Shown in pieces: positions 51,754 through 60,373 of a stretch of DNA of 64,000 nt. Within the stretch, counting starts at the first letter, position 1; every line of letters begins with the position of its first letter. Position numbers and translations under genes: made by a program. The DNA lies in assembly GCA_023429135.1 (NCBI GenBank), contig JAEYWD010000119.1, positions 44,925 through 108,924 on the forward strand, written 5' to 3'. Under the pieces are notes generated by a model. It did no database searches and was not told the DNA's origin. It worked only from the letters and a program-made list of their open reading frames with translations. This stretch comes from Bacteroidota bacterium. GTDB lineage: Bacteria; Bacteroidota; Bacteroidia; Bacteroidales; JAAUTT01.

Positions 51754-51771
51754 TTGTGAATTTAGTAACAG
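51754..51771. promoter_or_regulatory. Possible Rex-like operator
   Basis: TTGTGAA, 4 nt, GTAACAG resembles the Rex consensus TTGTGAA-n4-TTCACAA; the second half matches only partly. Located upstream of the hydrogenase operon, where NADH-responsive control by Rex would make sense. Weak. Confidence 0.25.
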
Positions 51772-51811
51772 CAAATATCATATTTTGCAATATAGAACGG
51801 GTCTTAATAAG

Positions 51812-51846
51812 GGTTGCGGGTTACGAGTTACGTGTTTTGGGTTATC
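51812..51846. repeat. Heptad tandem repeat
   Basis: Five 7-nt units in phase: GGTTGCG, GGTTACG, AGTTACG, TGTTTTG, GGTTATC, in the intergenic region before the hydrogenase operon. Confidence 0.6.
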
Positions 51847-51874
51847 TTCACCACTTCACAACCTCACCACCATT

Positions 51875-53464
51875 TCATTCTAGCTTCTTTTCATATGCAA
51901 TATTGTATGTTTTCCAGAAGTCGGGGTCGGGTTTAACTGGGTTCCAGTAGAGGGGAGTGGTTTTGGGTATAATCTGCGAATAGGGAAATTCTTCTGAGAT
52001 GGAAGGAATAACTTTATTAACGTAAAACTCACGATGCTGGTAAAAACCGTTGTATTTTCCAGCCATACGGTTTCCGGAAGCATCGGCCAGCTCGGAAACC
52101 GTAAGGTTAAGATCTCCGGCATCGGTCAGATCTTTAAGAGTTTCTTTATTGATTTTAAGGTACAGCCTTACAATATTTTTCGAAACTTCCGACTTCTCCA
52201 GGGCAATTTTGGTCTTTCCATAACGGACGCTAAAATTCAATGTATCCGCTCCTGTAATGGAGTCAACCGGCCGGTTGAAATTAAGCTCGAGAGTTTTAAG
52301 GTTTTTTCGCAGAACAGTTTGCCGTAGTGCAAAAGTGGAAGTGTCTACCCGGTTTCTGATTTTGAAGTAATTCCCGAACGAAACATATTGCGGGTAATAT
52401 TTCCCGTTCACTTCCCTATAGTCAATATTCAGACTGTAGAGCCGTCCGTCATAATCTTTATTGAAAATGTAGGTTTTATAAACTATTTTGGAAATGGCCA
52501 GATTGTCTTTCCGAAGGACAAGATATCCTTTTGCAGAAAAATTGTCGGTTGAATCGTATCCATACCGGTTATTATACTCAAAACTAATACTATATACCTG
52601 GGTGTCGTTAAGGTAGGTAATACTGTCTATTCTGAAGTCGTGATTATGAACAAAGCTTTTCGAAAAGATATCGATAAAGGAAAGGGTGAACCGGTTATAA
52701 TTGCGGAGTACATCATGACTTCTCAGAATCAAAAATTCGTTACCATCCATAGGGTGGATGTAGGCACCCGGGATAAATTTTATCTTTTTATTATCGTACA
52801 GCATAATGTTTGTACTGTCGTACAGATATTGCGAATTGTACCTGAGCTGCAGCAGTTTTAGCCGCGATGTTTTAATATCGTCAGCCGCAAAGCCGCGATC
52901 TTCCACTTCAATTGCTGCTTCCAGTAAATTAAAATATTGTTGTTGTTTTTGAAGATAATCCCGGTAATATCCTCCAATCTGAAAGGGCTCCTGCGGATAG
53001 TTAAATTTCATGGAGTCTATAGCCCTCTTAATAAGTTTTTGTGCCGTTCCTTTTCTGTTTTTGGATTTAACAACTACCTGATCGAGCACATGAGGAAAGG
53101 GCTTCAACTTAATTTTCAGGTTGTCGCGGTCTTTGTTTCTGGAGATGAGAATGTGGTAATTTTTGAATCCCAGTGCCGAAATGTAAATGGTATCGTTTTC
53201 GAATTCAGCGGGAATATGAAAAGTGAATTCGCCCTCCTCGTTCGAAACAGTCCCTATTCCTGTATTTTTAATGTAAATACCGGCGGCATTTACGGGTTCA
53301 TCGTTTTCTGAATTGATGATTTTTCCTTTGAGACTAATGTAATTCTGAGAAGAAGCAGGTAAACAATTAATTATATTCAGGACAAATAAGATTGTAACCG
53401 GCCAGGACAGCTTACTCCTGCAGTAATTTCGAAATTTGCGAATACTGGAAAAAGGGTCAGTCAT
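51875..53464 (-). CDS. CarboxypepD_reg-like domain surface protein
   Basis: A 529-aa exported protein. A hydrophobic signal or anchor (about 20-39) is followed by a CarboxypepD_reg-like beta domain (about 43-115; LKGKIINSENDEPVNAAGIYI, SNEEGEFTFHIP), then a long beta-rich part with YYPQYVSFGNYFKIRN. Such proteins are common on the Bacteroidota cell surface or periplasm, sometimes linked to TonB systems, but this one has no receptor domain. The function is unknown. Confidence 0.75.
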   Translation of the reverse strand: MTDPFSSIRKFRNYCRSKLSWPVTILFVLNIINCLPASSQNYISLKGKIINSENDEPVNAAGIYIKNTGIGTVSNEEGEFTFHIPAEFENDTIYISALGFKNYHILISRNKDRDNLKIKLKPFPHVLDQVVVKSKNRKGTAQKLIKRAIDSMKFNYPQEPFQIGGYYRDYLQKQQQYFNLLEAAIEVEDRGFAADDIKTSRLKLLQLRYNSQYLYDSTNIMLYDNKKIKFIPGAYIHPMDGNEFLILRSHDVLRNYNRFTLSFIDIFSKSFVHNHDFRIDSITYLNDTQVYSISFEYNNRYGYDSTDNFSAKGYLVLRKDNLAISKIVYKTYIFNKDYDGRLYSLNIDYREVNGKYYPQYVSFGNYFKIRNRVDTSTFALRQTVLRKNLKTLELNFNRPVDSITGADTLNFSVRYGKTKIALEKSEVSKNIVRLYLKINKETLKDLTDAGDLNLTVSELADASGNRMAGKYNGFYQHREFYVNKVIPSISEEFPYSQIIPKTTPLYWNPVKPDPDFWKTYNIAYEKKLE

Positions 53465-53558
53465 AGTCTCAATACTGGTAACGTTTGTAAGATCTGTTCT
53501 GAAGCTAAAACCCTATGGAAAGTTACGGAATATAATTGATATGCTTTAAAATTGTCAT

Positions 53559-54806
53559 TCAGACTTTAAACGCTCCTGACATCAGGGTTTGTTCGCTGCG
53601 AGGTATGCCAATCTGGTTAGCTATGTTACGCCACTCAGAAACTGATGACATTACTTCTTCCAAAATATTATTCATTTCCACTGTTCCTAATCGGAAATAA
53701 GAACCTACACTTTTGGCCAGTACGATATCAGGCATATTATTATCCATATCTATATTTAATGCCAGACCTTCTTTGTCCAGCGACGGGTTCATGTCATATG
53801 CCGGTGACAAACGCCAGCCACCTTCAGTAAGAATGAAACCATGATTTCTCAGATGGTCGTCTGTATTGGAAATTAGAATATTGAAAACGATCCTTCTCCA
53901 AAGTTGATGCAAATCTTCATCCACATGTGCTCCTGAGAACTGGATAAACTCTACAATATCAAGATAGGAGGGAGTTTTGTCTTTTATAAGATTCTCATTG
54001 AGGCCCGTCATGGTCATGGCAGAAGCAAAATGGATACGTTCATGCTTATTCCTGTCAAATCGTTTTGTGAAGAATGTATCGTATTTCCCCGCCACATGTT
54101 CCAGTCGTGACTCTGCCATTTCAACACCTGCGTTAATGGCAAGCCGATATGCCAGATACTCCCATGCCCCTTTATTTATGATGTCGCTTTTTGATGGAAA
54201 TTTAGCGATCCATAAATGACTATCAGTGTCAAGAATATTCGCTTTTGGCCTGGCACCACCTAGTGAAGACCCTGGGGCCATCAATATGGCAAGCCATTTT
54301 TTAATTTCGGCAGTATCTGTATCAGATTCAACCAGACCAGCACTGTATTGCAATTCCCTGATACTTGTCCATGGAGGAGTTGGAGATATCGGGTCATTAT
54401 CCAGGAATTCCCCGTTCGGTTCTCTCTTAAAACGTAAAGCGCCCATTCTGCAAAAATCATGTACTCCCAGCAAAAAGTCTGCTTCATACAAATTCGGTAC
54501 TGGTTCACCTGCTTCTTTTGCATAGATTGATGCACGTCTTTTCATCAATGTTCTTCCCCATGTATCGGGCATAGAATCAAGGAAAATACCAAAATTTTCT
54601 TTTGCATTAGGGTATTGGTGACCGCTGTACCATGCAATGTCAGGATCGAGTAATATTTGCTCCCGGGAATTAAGCCAGTCGGTATTATAAGAAAAGCTGA
54701 ATGCTTTTCTTCCCTTAGCCTGTTGTACCGATAAAATTCCAATACATTTTGGCGAAGGCATACCTTTCCAATCTGCGTACACCCAAATATCCGTTTTGTC
54801 TGCCAT
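53559..54806 (-). CDS. hipA: HipA-family Ser/Thr kinase toxin
   Basis: A 415-aa HipA-type toxin. Family features: SMPDTWGRTLMKRR near residue 80, Ser-containing P-loop APGSSLGGARPKA, KFPSKSD, and the catalytic blocks LISNTDDHLRNHGF and LSPAYDMNPSLD. HipA kinases phosphorylate targets such as glutamyl-tRNA synthetase in E. coli, inhibiting growth. The start is 2 bp after hipB's stop, so the two are coupled. The kinase motifs look intact. Confidence 0.9.
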   Translation of the reverse strand: MADKTDIWVYADWKGMPSPKCIGILSVQQAKGRKAFSFSYNTDWLNSREQILLDPDIAWYSGHQYPNAKENFGIFLDSMPDTWGRTLMKRRASIYAKEAGEPVPNLYEADFLLGVHDFCRMGALRFKREPNGEFLDNDPISPTPPWTSIRELQYSAGLVESDTDTAEIKKWLAILMAPGSSLGGARPKANILDTDSHLWIAKFPSKSDIINKGAWEYLAYRLAINAGVEMAESRLEHVAGKYDTFFTKRFDRNKHERIHFASAMTMTGLNENLIKDKTPSYLDIVEFIQFSGAHVDEDLHQLWRRIVFNILISNTDDHLRNHGFILTEGGWRLSPAYDMNPSLDKEGLALNIDMDNNMPDIVLAKSVGSYFRLGTVEMNNILEEVMSSVSEWRNIANQIGIPRSEQTLMSGAFKV

Positions 54807-54808
54807 GT

Positions 54809-55102
54809 TTATTTACCCATTAGTTTCAAATCCTGCAATTTTCTGCCAAATTCGTCATCTGCTGCCAGTTTCAGAAAATCATCCTGTAGGCCTAATACCC
54901 GGAGCACATTAAAGTAGGCTCCCAGCGCCACACTGGGGTTTCCTTTTTCAATGTAATACAGTGTTGAACGGTTTATTCCTGCCCGCTCGGCAACCTGAAT
55001 GGTAGTCAGGTTTCTTCGCTTCCTGGCCAGTTTAATGTTTTCACCCATCTGCTCCAGCACTTTCTGAAACCGGGGAAGTAATGTCTGTTTTTTTGTCCGC
55101 AC
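54809..55102 (-). CDS. hipB: HipB-family antitoxin (HTH, XRE type)
   Basis: A roughly 97-aa helix-turn-helix protein: MGENIKLARKRRNLTTIQVAERAGINRSTLY with the recognition helix, then PSVALGAYFNVLRVLGL. The ORF opens with an ATG at 55156, but that codon lies inside the operator and upstream of the predicted transcription start (-7 box on the minus strand at 55123-55130), so I use GTG at 55102 (VRTKKQTLLPRF). It neutralises HipA and represses its own operon. Confidence 0.83.
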   Translation of the reverse strand: MRTKKQTLLPRFQKVLEQMGENIKLARKRRNLTTIQVAERAGINRSTLYYIEKGNPSVALGAYFNVLRVLGLQDDFLKLAADDEFGRKLQDLKLMGK

Positions 55103-55105
55103 CTT

Positions 55106-55156
55106 ATGTTGTTTATTTTCAACAAATGTATAGTAAATGTTTAAAATAAACAACAT
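55106..55156. promoter_or_regulatory. hipBA operator-promoter
   Basis: A perfect 14-bp inverted repeat, ATGTTGTTTATTTT (55106-55119) with AAAATAAACAACAT (55143-55156), flanks the minus-strand -7 box TACATTTG (55123-55130). Two half-sites around the promoter fit HipB dimer repression. Confidence 0.75.
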
Positions 55157-55326
55157 ATGAATTTTTATAAATTTATAAAAGCTTATTTCTGGCGCTTTTC
55201 TTTGCTGAAATAGATTGTGGATTAAGTTTGGAAAAGGAGTTGAAAAATTAATTCTGAAAAATAAAATGTTGGAATGGATGGTTCCAAAGCATGGATTTTT
55301 TCCTGTTTAAACTTCGACTGATTCGT

Positions 55327-55334
55327 TATATTTG
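55327..55334 (+). promoter_or_regulatory. Promoter -7 box of surE
   Basis: TATATTTG (TAnnTTTG) 18 bp before the surE start. Confidence 0.4.
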
Positions 55335-55351
55335 TCGATTATAATTATGGA

Positions 55352-56134
55352 ATGCAAGTGAAACACGAAGACAGGCCTTTAATTTTGGTTACAAACGATG
55401 ATGGATACAGGGCCAAAGGAATCCAGGCGTTAATAGAAGTTGTGAAGCCTTACGGAAAATTGGTTGTGGTTTCGCCAAGCGAACCGCAATCGGGAATGTC
55501 GCACGCAATTACAGTAAAATATCCGCTTCGCCTCGAAAAATACGAGGAAACAGATGATGTGCTTTTCTATATATGCAGCGGAACTCCGGTCGATTGTGTT
55601 AAAATAGCCATGAATCAGCTTTTTAAGCGTAAACCCGATTTATTGGTTTCCGGAATTAACCATGGTGCAAACTCTTCGTCGAGTGTGGTTTATTCGGGTA
55701 CTATGGCAGCCGCCATGGAAGGTTGTTTGTACGAAGTCCCTTCTATTGGCTTTTCGTTGCTCGACTTTTCACGCGATGCCGATTTTTCAGCATGTATAAA
55801 GCCTGCTCAGAAAATTGTGGAAAATGTCCTGAAGAATGGCCTCGAAAAGGGAACCTGCCTGAATGTGAACATCCCCAATGTGAAGGAAGAAGAAATGAGC
55901 GGTATTCGTATATGCCGTCAGAACCGGGGTGTTTGGCGTGAGGAATTCGATAAACGCACCGACCCCAATAATAAGGAATATTACTGGCTTACCGGTGAGT
56001 TCTATAACCTGGAACCGGAAGCTGAAGATACCGATGAATGGGCGCTGCATCACAAATATATTTCGATTGTTCCTGTACAAACTGACCTGACAGCATATAC
56101 CAGCTTAGACAACCTGCGTAAGTGGAATTTTTAA
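55352..56134 (+). CDS. surE: 5'/3'-nucleotidase SurE
   Basis: A 260-aa stationary-phase survival protein, a metal-dependent phosphatase acting on nucleoside monophosphates and other phosphates in the cytoplasm. Diagnostic motifs: LVTNDDGYRAKGIQAL with the metal-binding Asp pair, SPSEPQSGMSHAIT, VSGINHGANSSSSVVYSGTMAAAMEG. Length normal. The next gene starts 12 bp downstream. Confidence 0.94.
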   Translation: MQVKHEDRPLILVTNDDGYRAKGIQALIEVVKPYGKLVVVSPSEPQSGMSHAITVKYPLRLEKYEETDDVLFYICSGTPVDCVKIAMNQLFKRKPDLLVSGINHGANSSSSVVYSGTMAAAMEGCLYEVPSIGFSLLDFSRDADFSACIKPAQKIVENVLKNGLEKGTCLNVNIPNVKEEEMSGIRICRQNRGVWREEFDKRTDPNNKEYYWLTGEFYNLEPEAEDTDEWALHHKYISIVPVQTDLTAYTSLDNLRKWNF

Positions 56135-56146
56135 AACCTGACTATT

Positions 56147-56449
56147 ATGGTTAAGAAGAACCGGTTCGACGACTTAAAAATGGGAACTATAATGGGACTG
56201 GTGGTTCCATTATTAGGATTTCTTATTTTTTATCTCTGGAATTTCACAAAGTGGCCTTTTTCAGTTTTTGTAGATTTTGTGATTCAAAAAGCCGCCATTA
56301 CAAAAGTTCTGAGTCTTTCACTTTTACCTAACCTGCTGGTGTTTTTTCTTTATATCAGAAAAAACTATTATTTAACTGCCCGTGGAATCCTGATGTCAAC
56401 TATCATATGGACCTTCACCATTGTCATTGTGAAGTTTTTTATCGAATAA
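56147..56449 (+). CDS. Small three-TM membrane protein
   Basis: A 100-aa hydrophobic protein with about three TM helices (15-33, 52-70, 82-98) and a short basic N-terminus (MVKKNRFDDLK). No family recognised. It is 12 bp after surE and probably cotranscribed. Confidence 0.65.
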   Translation: MVKKNRFDDLKMGTIMGLVVPLLGFLIFYLWNFTKWPFSVFVDFVIQKAAITKVLSLSLLPNLLVFFLYIRKNYYLTARGILMSTIIWTFTIVIVKFFIE

Positions 56450-56537
56450 CAGGCTTAAATCTTTGCTCTTGGGGGATTTGTAATCCGGTTTCAAACCTAC
56501 TTTTCGTAACACTCCTTTAAATTCCGGCAGAATCTAC

Positions 56538-56571
56538 TCCCCTCGCCTTCAGGAGAGGGGTAGGGGTGAGG
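56538..56571. repeat. CCTCACCCC-type hairpin repeat, copy 2
   Basis: TCCCCTC ... GAGAGGGG ... GGGGTGAGG, the reverse orientation of the repeat at 47621-47660, just beyond the end of the DUF5916 gene. Confidence 0.6.
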
Positions 56572-56572
56572 C

Positions 56573-59215
56573 CTATATTGCAAACCAATAACTTAGTTTG
56601 ACCATAATTATGTTTGTAGGAGTTACTCCAAACAATTCACCCATATTTTTATCCAGAGAGGAATAGTACACATTATCCCGGCTGCGTCGGTTATTTTCCC
56701 ACACCAGGTAGAGGGTCGATCCGGGCATGTATTCCCATCGGGCAACAAGGTTGGAACGAAATTCGCGGAAGCTGAAATCGGGACGCGTAAATGAGTAGCT
56801 GTTACCATTTTCCGAGACAAAGTACTTATTTGAGGCTCCATCATATGTCATATCGGACGAGGTAATTGTATGGTACCTTTCCTTCAACTCATCCGACCGG
56901 GTATCGGCTGCACGTTTAAAGTCGCTGTATGTTCCGCTCGACATAAAAGGACTGCCATAGTACTGAATGGAAATATCAGGGGTTATGTTATAATTCATTC
57001 TTAATATCAGACTGTAAGTGTTTTGGCTGATTCTTCCCAAAATATATTGTTTGCCCGTTTGAGCCAATGGCTGACCAACATATATGTAATTATCTGTGTT
57101 TTTTGTGTAATTAAACTCACTCATCAGGTAAATGTGATTCCCGATTCTGAAAGTTAATCCCGGCTCTAACGTAAGGCTCCGGGTAATACCATCGGAACTT
57201 ACTGTACTCGAATTGTGAACTTTGAAGGAGACTCTTTTCGATTTATCCGTATTGAAAATGGTGTTGTTCACCCACGATGAAGGCATTTTTAAAGCCGGAC
57301 CTCCACGCAGCAACCTTGTTCCAAGATCGGAAAGAATGTACATTTGGTTTACCGATAATTCCCAACGATTCTGGAACATTGCTATCCATTCACCACTTAG
57401 GTTGTTATGTGTATTTAGTCCTCCGTAATTCCAGTAGCTGTTTTGACCGAGGGAAAGGGTATAATTTCTGATTATACTTTTCGGCTCAGTTTGACGATAC
57501 GATAATTTCAGATGATTTTCAATCAGATCGGCCATATACAAATATCCCACATCATTCAGGTCGAATCCGGGTGACCACCAGTTAAACTTTTCAGAGAAGA
57601 TAAAACGTTTATTCCCTTTTCTTCCAAAACTAACATAACCTCCGGAACCATTAAGAGAGCGGCGGCTCGAGTCGACTCCGAGATAGTTTTGTGCATCGGG
57701 CCGCTGGTAGTAATGTAACGGATTTTGCTGTAGTGCCAGCATTGCAGCTTCTTTACCGTTTATAAAACTCAAAATGCCTTTTGCATCAATATAGTATTCC
57801 CGGTCCTTAAAATAGTGGAGAAAATCAATTCCGGCCGTTACCGAATTGCGATTAAGATAATAAAGCTGGGATTCATTGAGTAAACGGTTGGTAGAAGTTA
57901 CCATACCTCCAATTTGTGTATTTCCCTTGTTCGCATTTTTGAGAATGCGGGCAACAAGATAGTTGGTAAGTGGCTCCACAACGGGTTTGGTTTCCACTCC
58001 GTTTGTTGTTACGTTACCAATTTCTTCCTGGGTGGTACTTTGTAGAATTCCTACCGAAACGCCGTTGCGTGTGGTTCCGGTGAGTTTTATGGCATTCAGG
58101 ATATTTGTGAACTCCGGTATCCGGGAGAAAGAATTAACATTGTCAATCTGTGGAGAGTAAGAGGGAGTATGGCCAATCCGACGGGAATAGAACATCATAT
58201 TCTGGTCGGGCGAAAAATCAAAAATATGCTTCCCTTCCAGGAAGAAAGGTCGTTTTTCTTCGTAGAATGTCTCGAAGGCAGTCAGGTTCATCACCGAAGG
58301 GTCTGCTTCAATTTGTCCAAAATCTGGATTCACAGTGATATCGAAGGTGAAATTGCCGATTCCGATTTTTCCATCGATACCGGCATTGCCATTCTTACGT
58401 ATTCCTTTGTAATATGGACTTCCAGCAATTTTAGGTTCGCTGGTAATTTTCCCGGAAACATAAGGTAAAAACTCCACCAGCCGCGGTTTCCGGATGTCTT
58501 TCAAACCAAACATTTCCCCAAACGAATAAACGTGACCGCTGTTTTTACGCGGAATAAGGCTCCACTGATCGGTTTCCTGGATACGTCGAACAATGCGTCG
58601 AACGTGCAATCCCCACACCATACCGGTGTCGCTGTGATTATACCGTAACTGACTCAGGGGAATTCTAAACTCCACTGTCCACGACGAATCGTTTACGGCA
58701 GTTTTTCCTTCCCAAACAGCATTCCAGTTGAGGTTTATAGTTAAGTTATCGGAAACAATCAGATCAGTTTTGTTTCCTCCCACATTGATGTTGAATTCAG
58801 TTCCTGCCCGATAGTCGTGATAAGTGTCAAAACAAACGCTGATAAGGTCTCCTATTGAGTTGTCGTCGCGGTTACCGACAAAACGGTTTATTTTATCGGG
58901 TTCCGGATCCCAGGCACGGAGTGCGAAGTAGATATTTTTATCGTCGTAAAGAATTTTAATGCGGGTAGGGTAAGTGGGCTGAGCTCTTTCCACAGGGGTA
59001 TTCTGCAGAAAATTCTGCGACCAGCTTCCTTCGTTTTTCCAGCAGGCATCCTCAAGTTTTCCATCAATTACAGGAGCCTCGCCCTGAAGCTTTACAGTGT
59101 AGTATTTTCTTTTGTAAGCTTCTTCAAAGGGAATGAGCTTTTCTTCCTGAGCTATTATCTGCAGGCTATTCAAAAAGAATAAAAACAGTAATGAAGTAGT
59201 TAGTCTGATATTCAT
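56573..59215 (-). CDS. DUF5916 outer-membrane protein with CBM9-like domain
   Basis: An 880-aa exported protein. Signal peptide about 1-22; then a CBM9/DOMON-like domain (about 50-240; APVIDGKLEDACWKNEGSW, RIKILYDDKNIYFALRAWD); then a large beta-barrel-type DUF5916 region with FDITVNPDFGQIEADPS, YEEKRPFFLEGKHIFDF and repeated amphipathic strands; the C-terminus ends VKLSYWFAI with an aromatic residue near the end, like an outer-membrane barrel. Function unknown. Paralogous to the plus-strand gene at 60374. Confidence 0.82.
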   Translation of the reverse strand: MNIRLTTSLLFLFFLNSLQIIAQEEKLIPFEEAYKRKYYTVKLQGEAPVIDGKLEDACWKNEGSWSQNFLQNTPVERAQPTYPTRIKILYDDKNIYFALRAWDPEPDKINRFVGNRDDNSIGDLISVCFDTYHDYRAGTEFNINVGGNKTDLIVSDNLTINLNWNAVWEGKTAVNDSSWTVEFRIPLSQLRYNHSDTGMVWGLHVRRIVRRIQETDQWSLIPRKNSGHVYSFGEMFGLKDIRKPRLVEFLPYVSGKITSEPKIAGSPYYKGIRKNGNAGIDGKIGIGNFTFDITVNPDFGQIEADPSVMNLTAFETFYEEKRPFFLEGKHIFDFSPDQNMMFYSRRIGHTPSYSPQIDNVNSFSRIPEFTNILNAIKLTGTTRNGVSVGILQSTTQEEIGNVTTNGVETKPVVEPLTNYLVARILKNANKGNTQIGGMVTSTNRLLNESQLYYLNRNSVTAGIDFLHYFKDREYYIDAKGILSFINGKEAAMLALQQNPLHYYQRPDAQNYLGVDSSRRSLNGSGGYVSFGRKGNKRFIFSEKFNWWSPGFDLNDVGYLYMADLIENHLKLSYRQTEPKSIIRNYTLSLGQNSYWNYGGLNTHNNLSGEWIAMFQNRWELSVNQMYILSDLGTRLLRGGPALKMPSSWVNNTIFNTDKSKRVSFKVHNSSTVSSDGITRSLTLEPGLTFRIGNHIYLMSEFNYTKNTDNYIYVGQPLAQTGKQYILGRISQNTYSLILRMNYNITPDISIQYYGSPFMSSGTYSDFKRAADTRSDELKERYHTITSSDMTYDGASNKYFVSENGNSYSFTRPDFSFREFRSNLVARWEYMPGSTLYLVWENNRRSRDNVYYSSLDKNMGELFGVTPTNIIMVKLSYWFAI

Positions 59216-59386
59216 AATTTCTTAAAACGGTTAAGCTTACGAAATGTAAAAATAGAAAAGTTAAATTATAGTTTGTGAAAATAGAGTTCTATTTTGTTTT
59301 GATTACACAAAACCGGTGAGCATTGAATAATTTACGCTAAATTGGACGTTTCTATGTTTCATCTCTAAAACTGCATATTTCTATCT

Positions 59387-60268
59387 ATGGGGGAACCGTC
59401 CAAACAATTGAGTTTGAAGTATCTGATGCTGATGTTGGGCATTCTGTTTATTGCGTGGTCGGCCATTTTTGTGAAGCTTGCCGGTGTATCAGGTTTAAGC
59501 TCCGGTTTTTACCGGATGCTGATAGGATCAATTGCTGTAATCCCAATTTGGATAATTAAACGCAAACCGATAACCGATAAAAAGTCAGTTTGGATTGCCA
59601 TCATATGCGGTGTTTTTTTTGCCTGTGATATTGCTTTGTGGAATACGTCCATTGTGCTTTCCAAGGCTTCCATTGCCACTATACTTGGAAATCTGGCTCC
59701 TGTTTGGGTTGGACTCGGCGCTTTATTTCTGATGAAAGAAAAGCCAAAACGAATTTTCTGGATCGGAACTATTGTCGCTCTTTTTGGAACAGCTATGATT
59801 ATTGGGCTAAGTAATGTTTCGGAAATAAGTTTTACCAAAGGACAGTTCTATGCCATTTTAGCCAGTATGTTTTATGGAGCATATCTTCTAACTGTCCGCA
59901 AAGGCCGGCTTAATCTGGATACCATTTCGTTTACGGCTATTTCCATGTTTTCGAGTACCGTCGTCCTTTTTGTTTTTTGCCTTATCGACGGCACCGACCT
60001 CAAAGTGCAGACCTGGCAGTCGTGGTTGTCTTTAGCTGGTTTGGGATTGATTTCTCAACTTGGAGGCTGGCTTACCATTAATTTCGCTCTTGCTTATATC
60101 AAGCCAACGGTTGCTTCGGTGAGTCTTCTAGCACAATCGGTTTTTACGGCTTTATTTTCAATTCCTGTACTGGGAGAATTTATGACTACTGCTGAAATAA
60201 CGGGCGGAATAATTGTGCTGACAGGAATTTATCTGGTGAACAGAAAGATTGCCGAAAGAAAATCTTAA
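59387..60268 (+). CDS. EamA/DMT-family transporter
   Basis: A 293-aa inner-membrane protein with ten predicted TM helices in two EamA repeats; marks are LFIAWSAIFVKLAGVSG near the start, FLMKEKPKRIFWIGTIVALFG between helices, and QSVFTALFSIPVLGEFMTTAEITGGIIVL in two parts at the end. Drug/metabolite transporters export amino acids, metabolites or drugs; the substrate is unknown. It lies between two DUF5916 genes. Confidence 0.85.
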   Translation: MGEPSKQLSLKYLMLMLGILFIAWSAIFVKLAGVSGLSSGFYRMLIGSIAVIPIWIIKRKPITDKKSVWIAIICGVFFACDIALWNTSIVLSKASIATILGNLAPVWVGLGALFLMKEKPKRIFWIGTIVALFGTAMIIGLSNVSEISFTKGQFYAILASMFYGAYLLTVRKGRLNLDTISFTAISMFSSTVVLFVFCLIDGTDLKVQTWQSWLSLAGLGLISQLGGWLTINFALAYIKPTVASVSLLAQSVFTALFSIPVLGEFMTTAEITGGIIVLTGIYLVNRKIAERKS

Positions 60269-60373
60269 AAAAATTACATTTTTTGGGTAACCATTTCATG
60301 GTTGGATGGTATTCCAATAAACTAAAAGTTTTTTTGCGCAATTACTATTTGTAAACCCTTTACCTCACTATGA

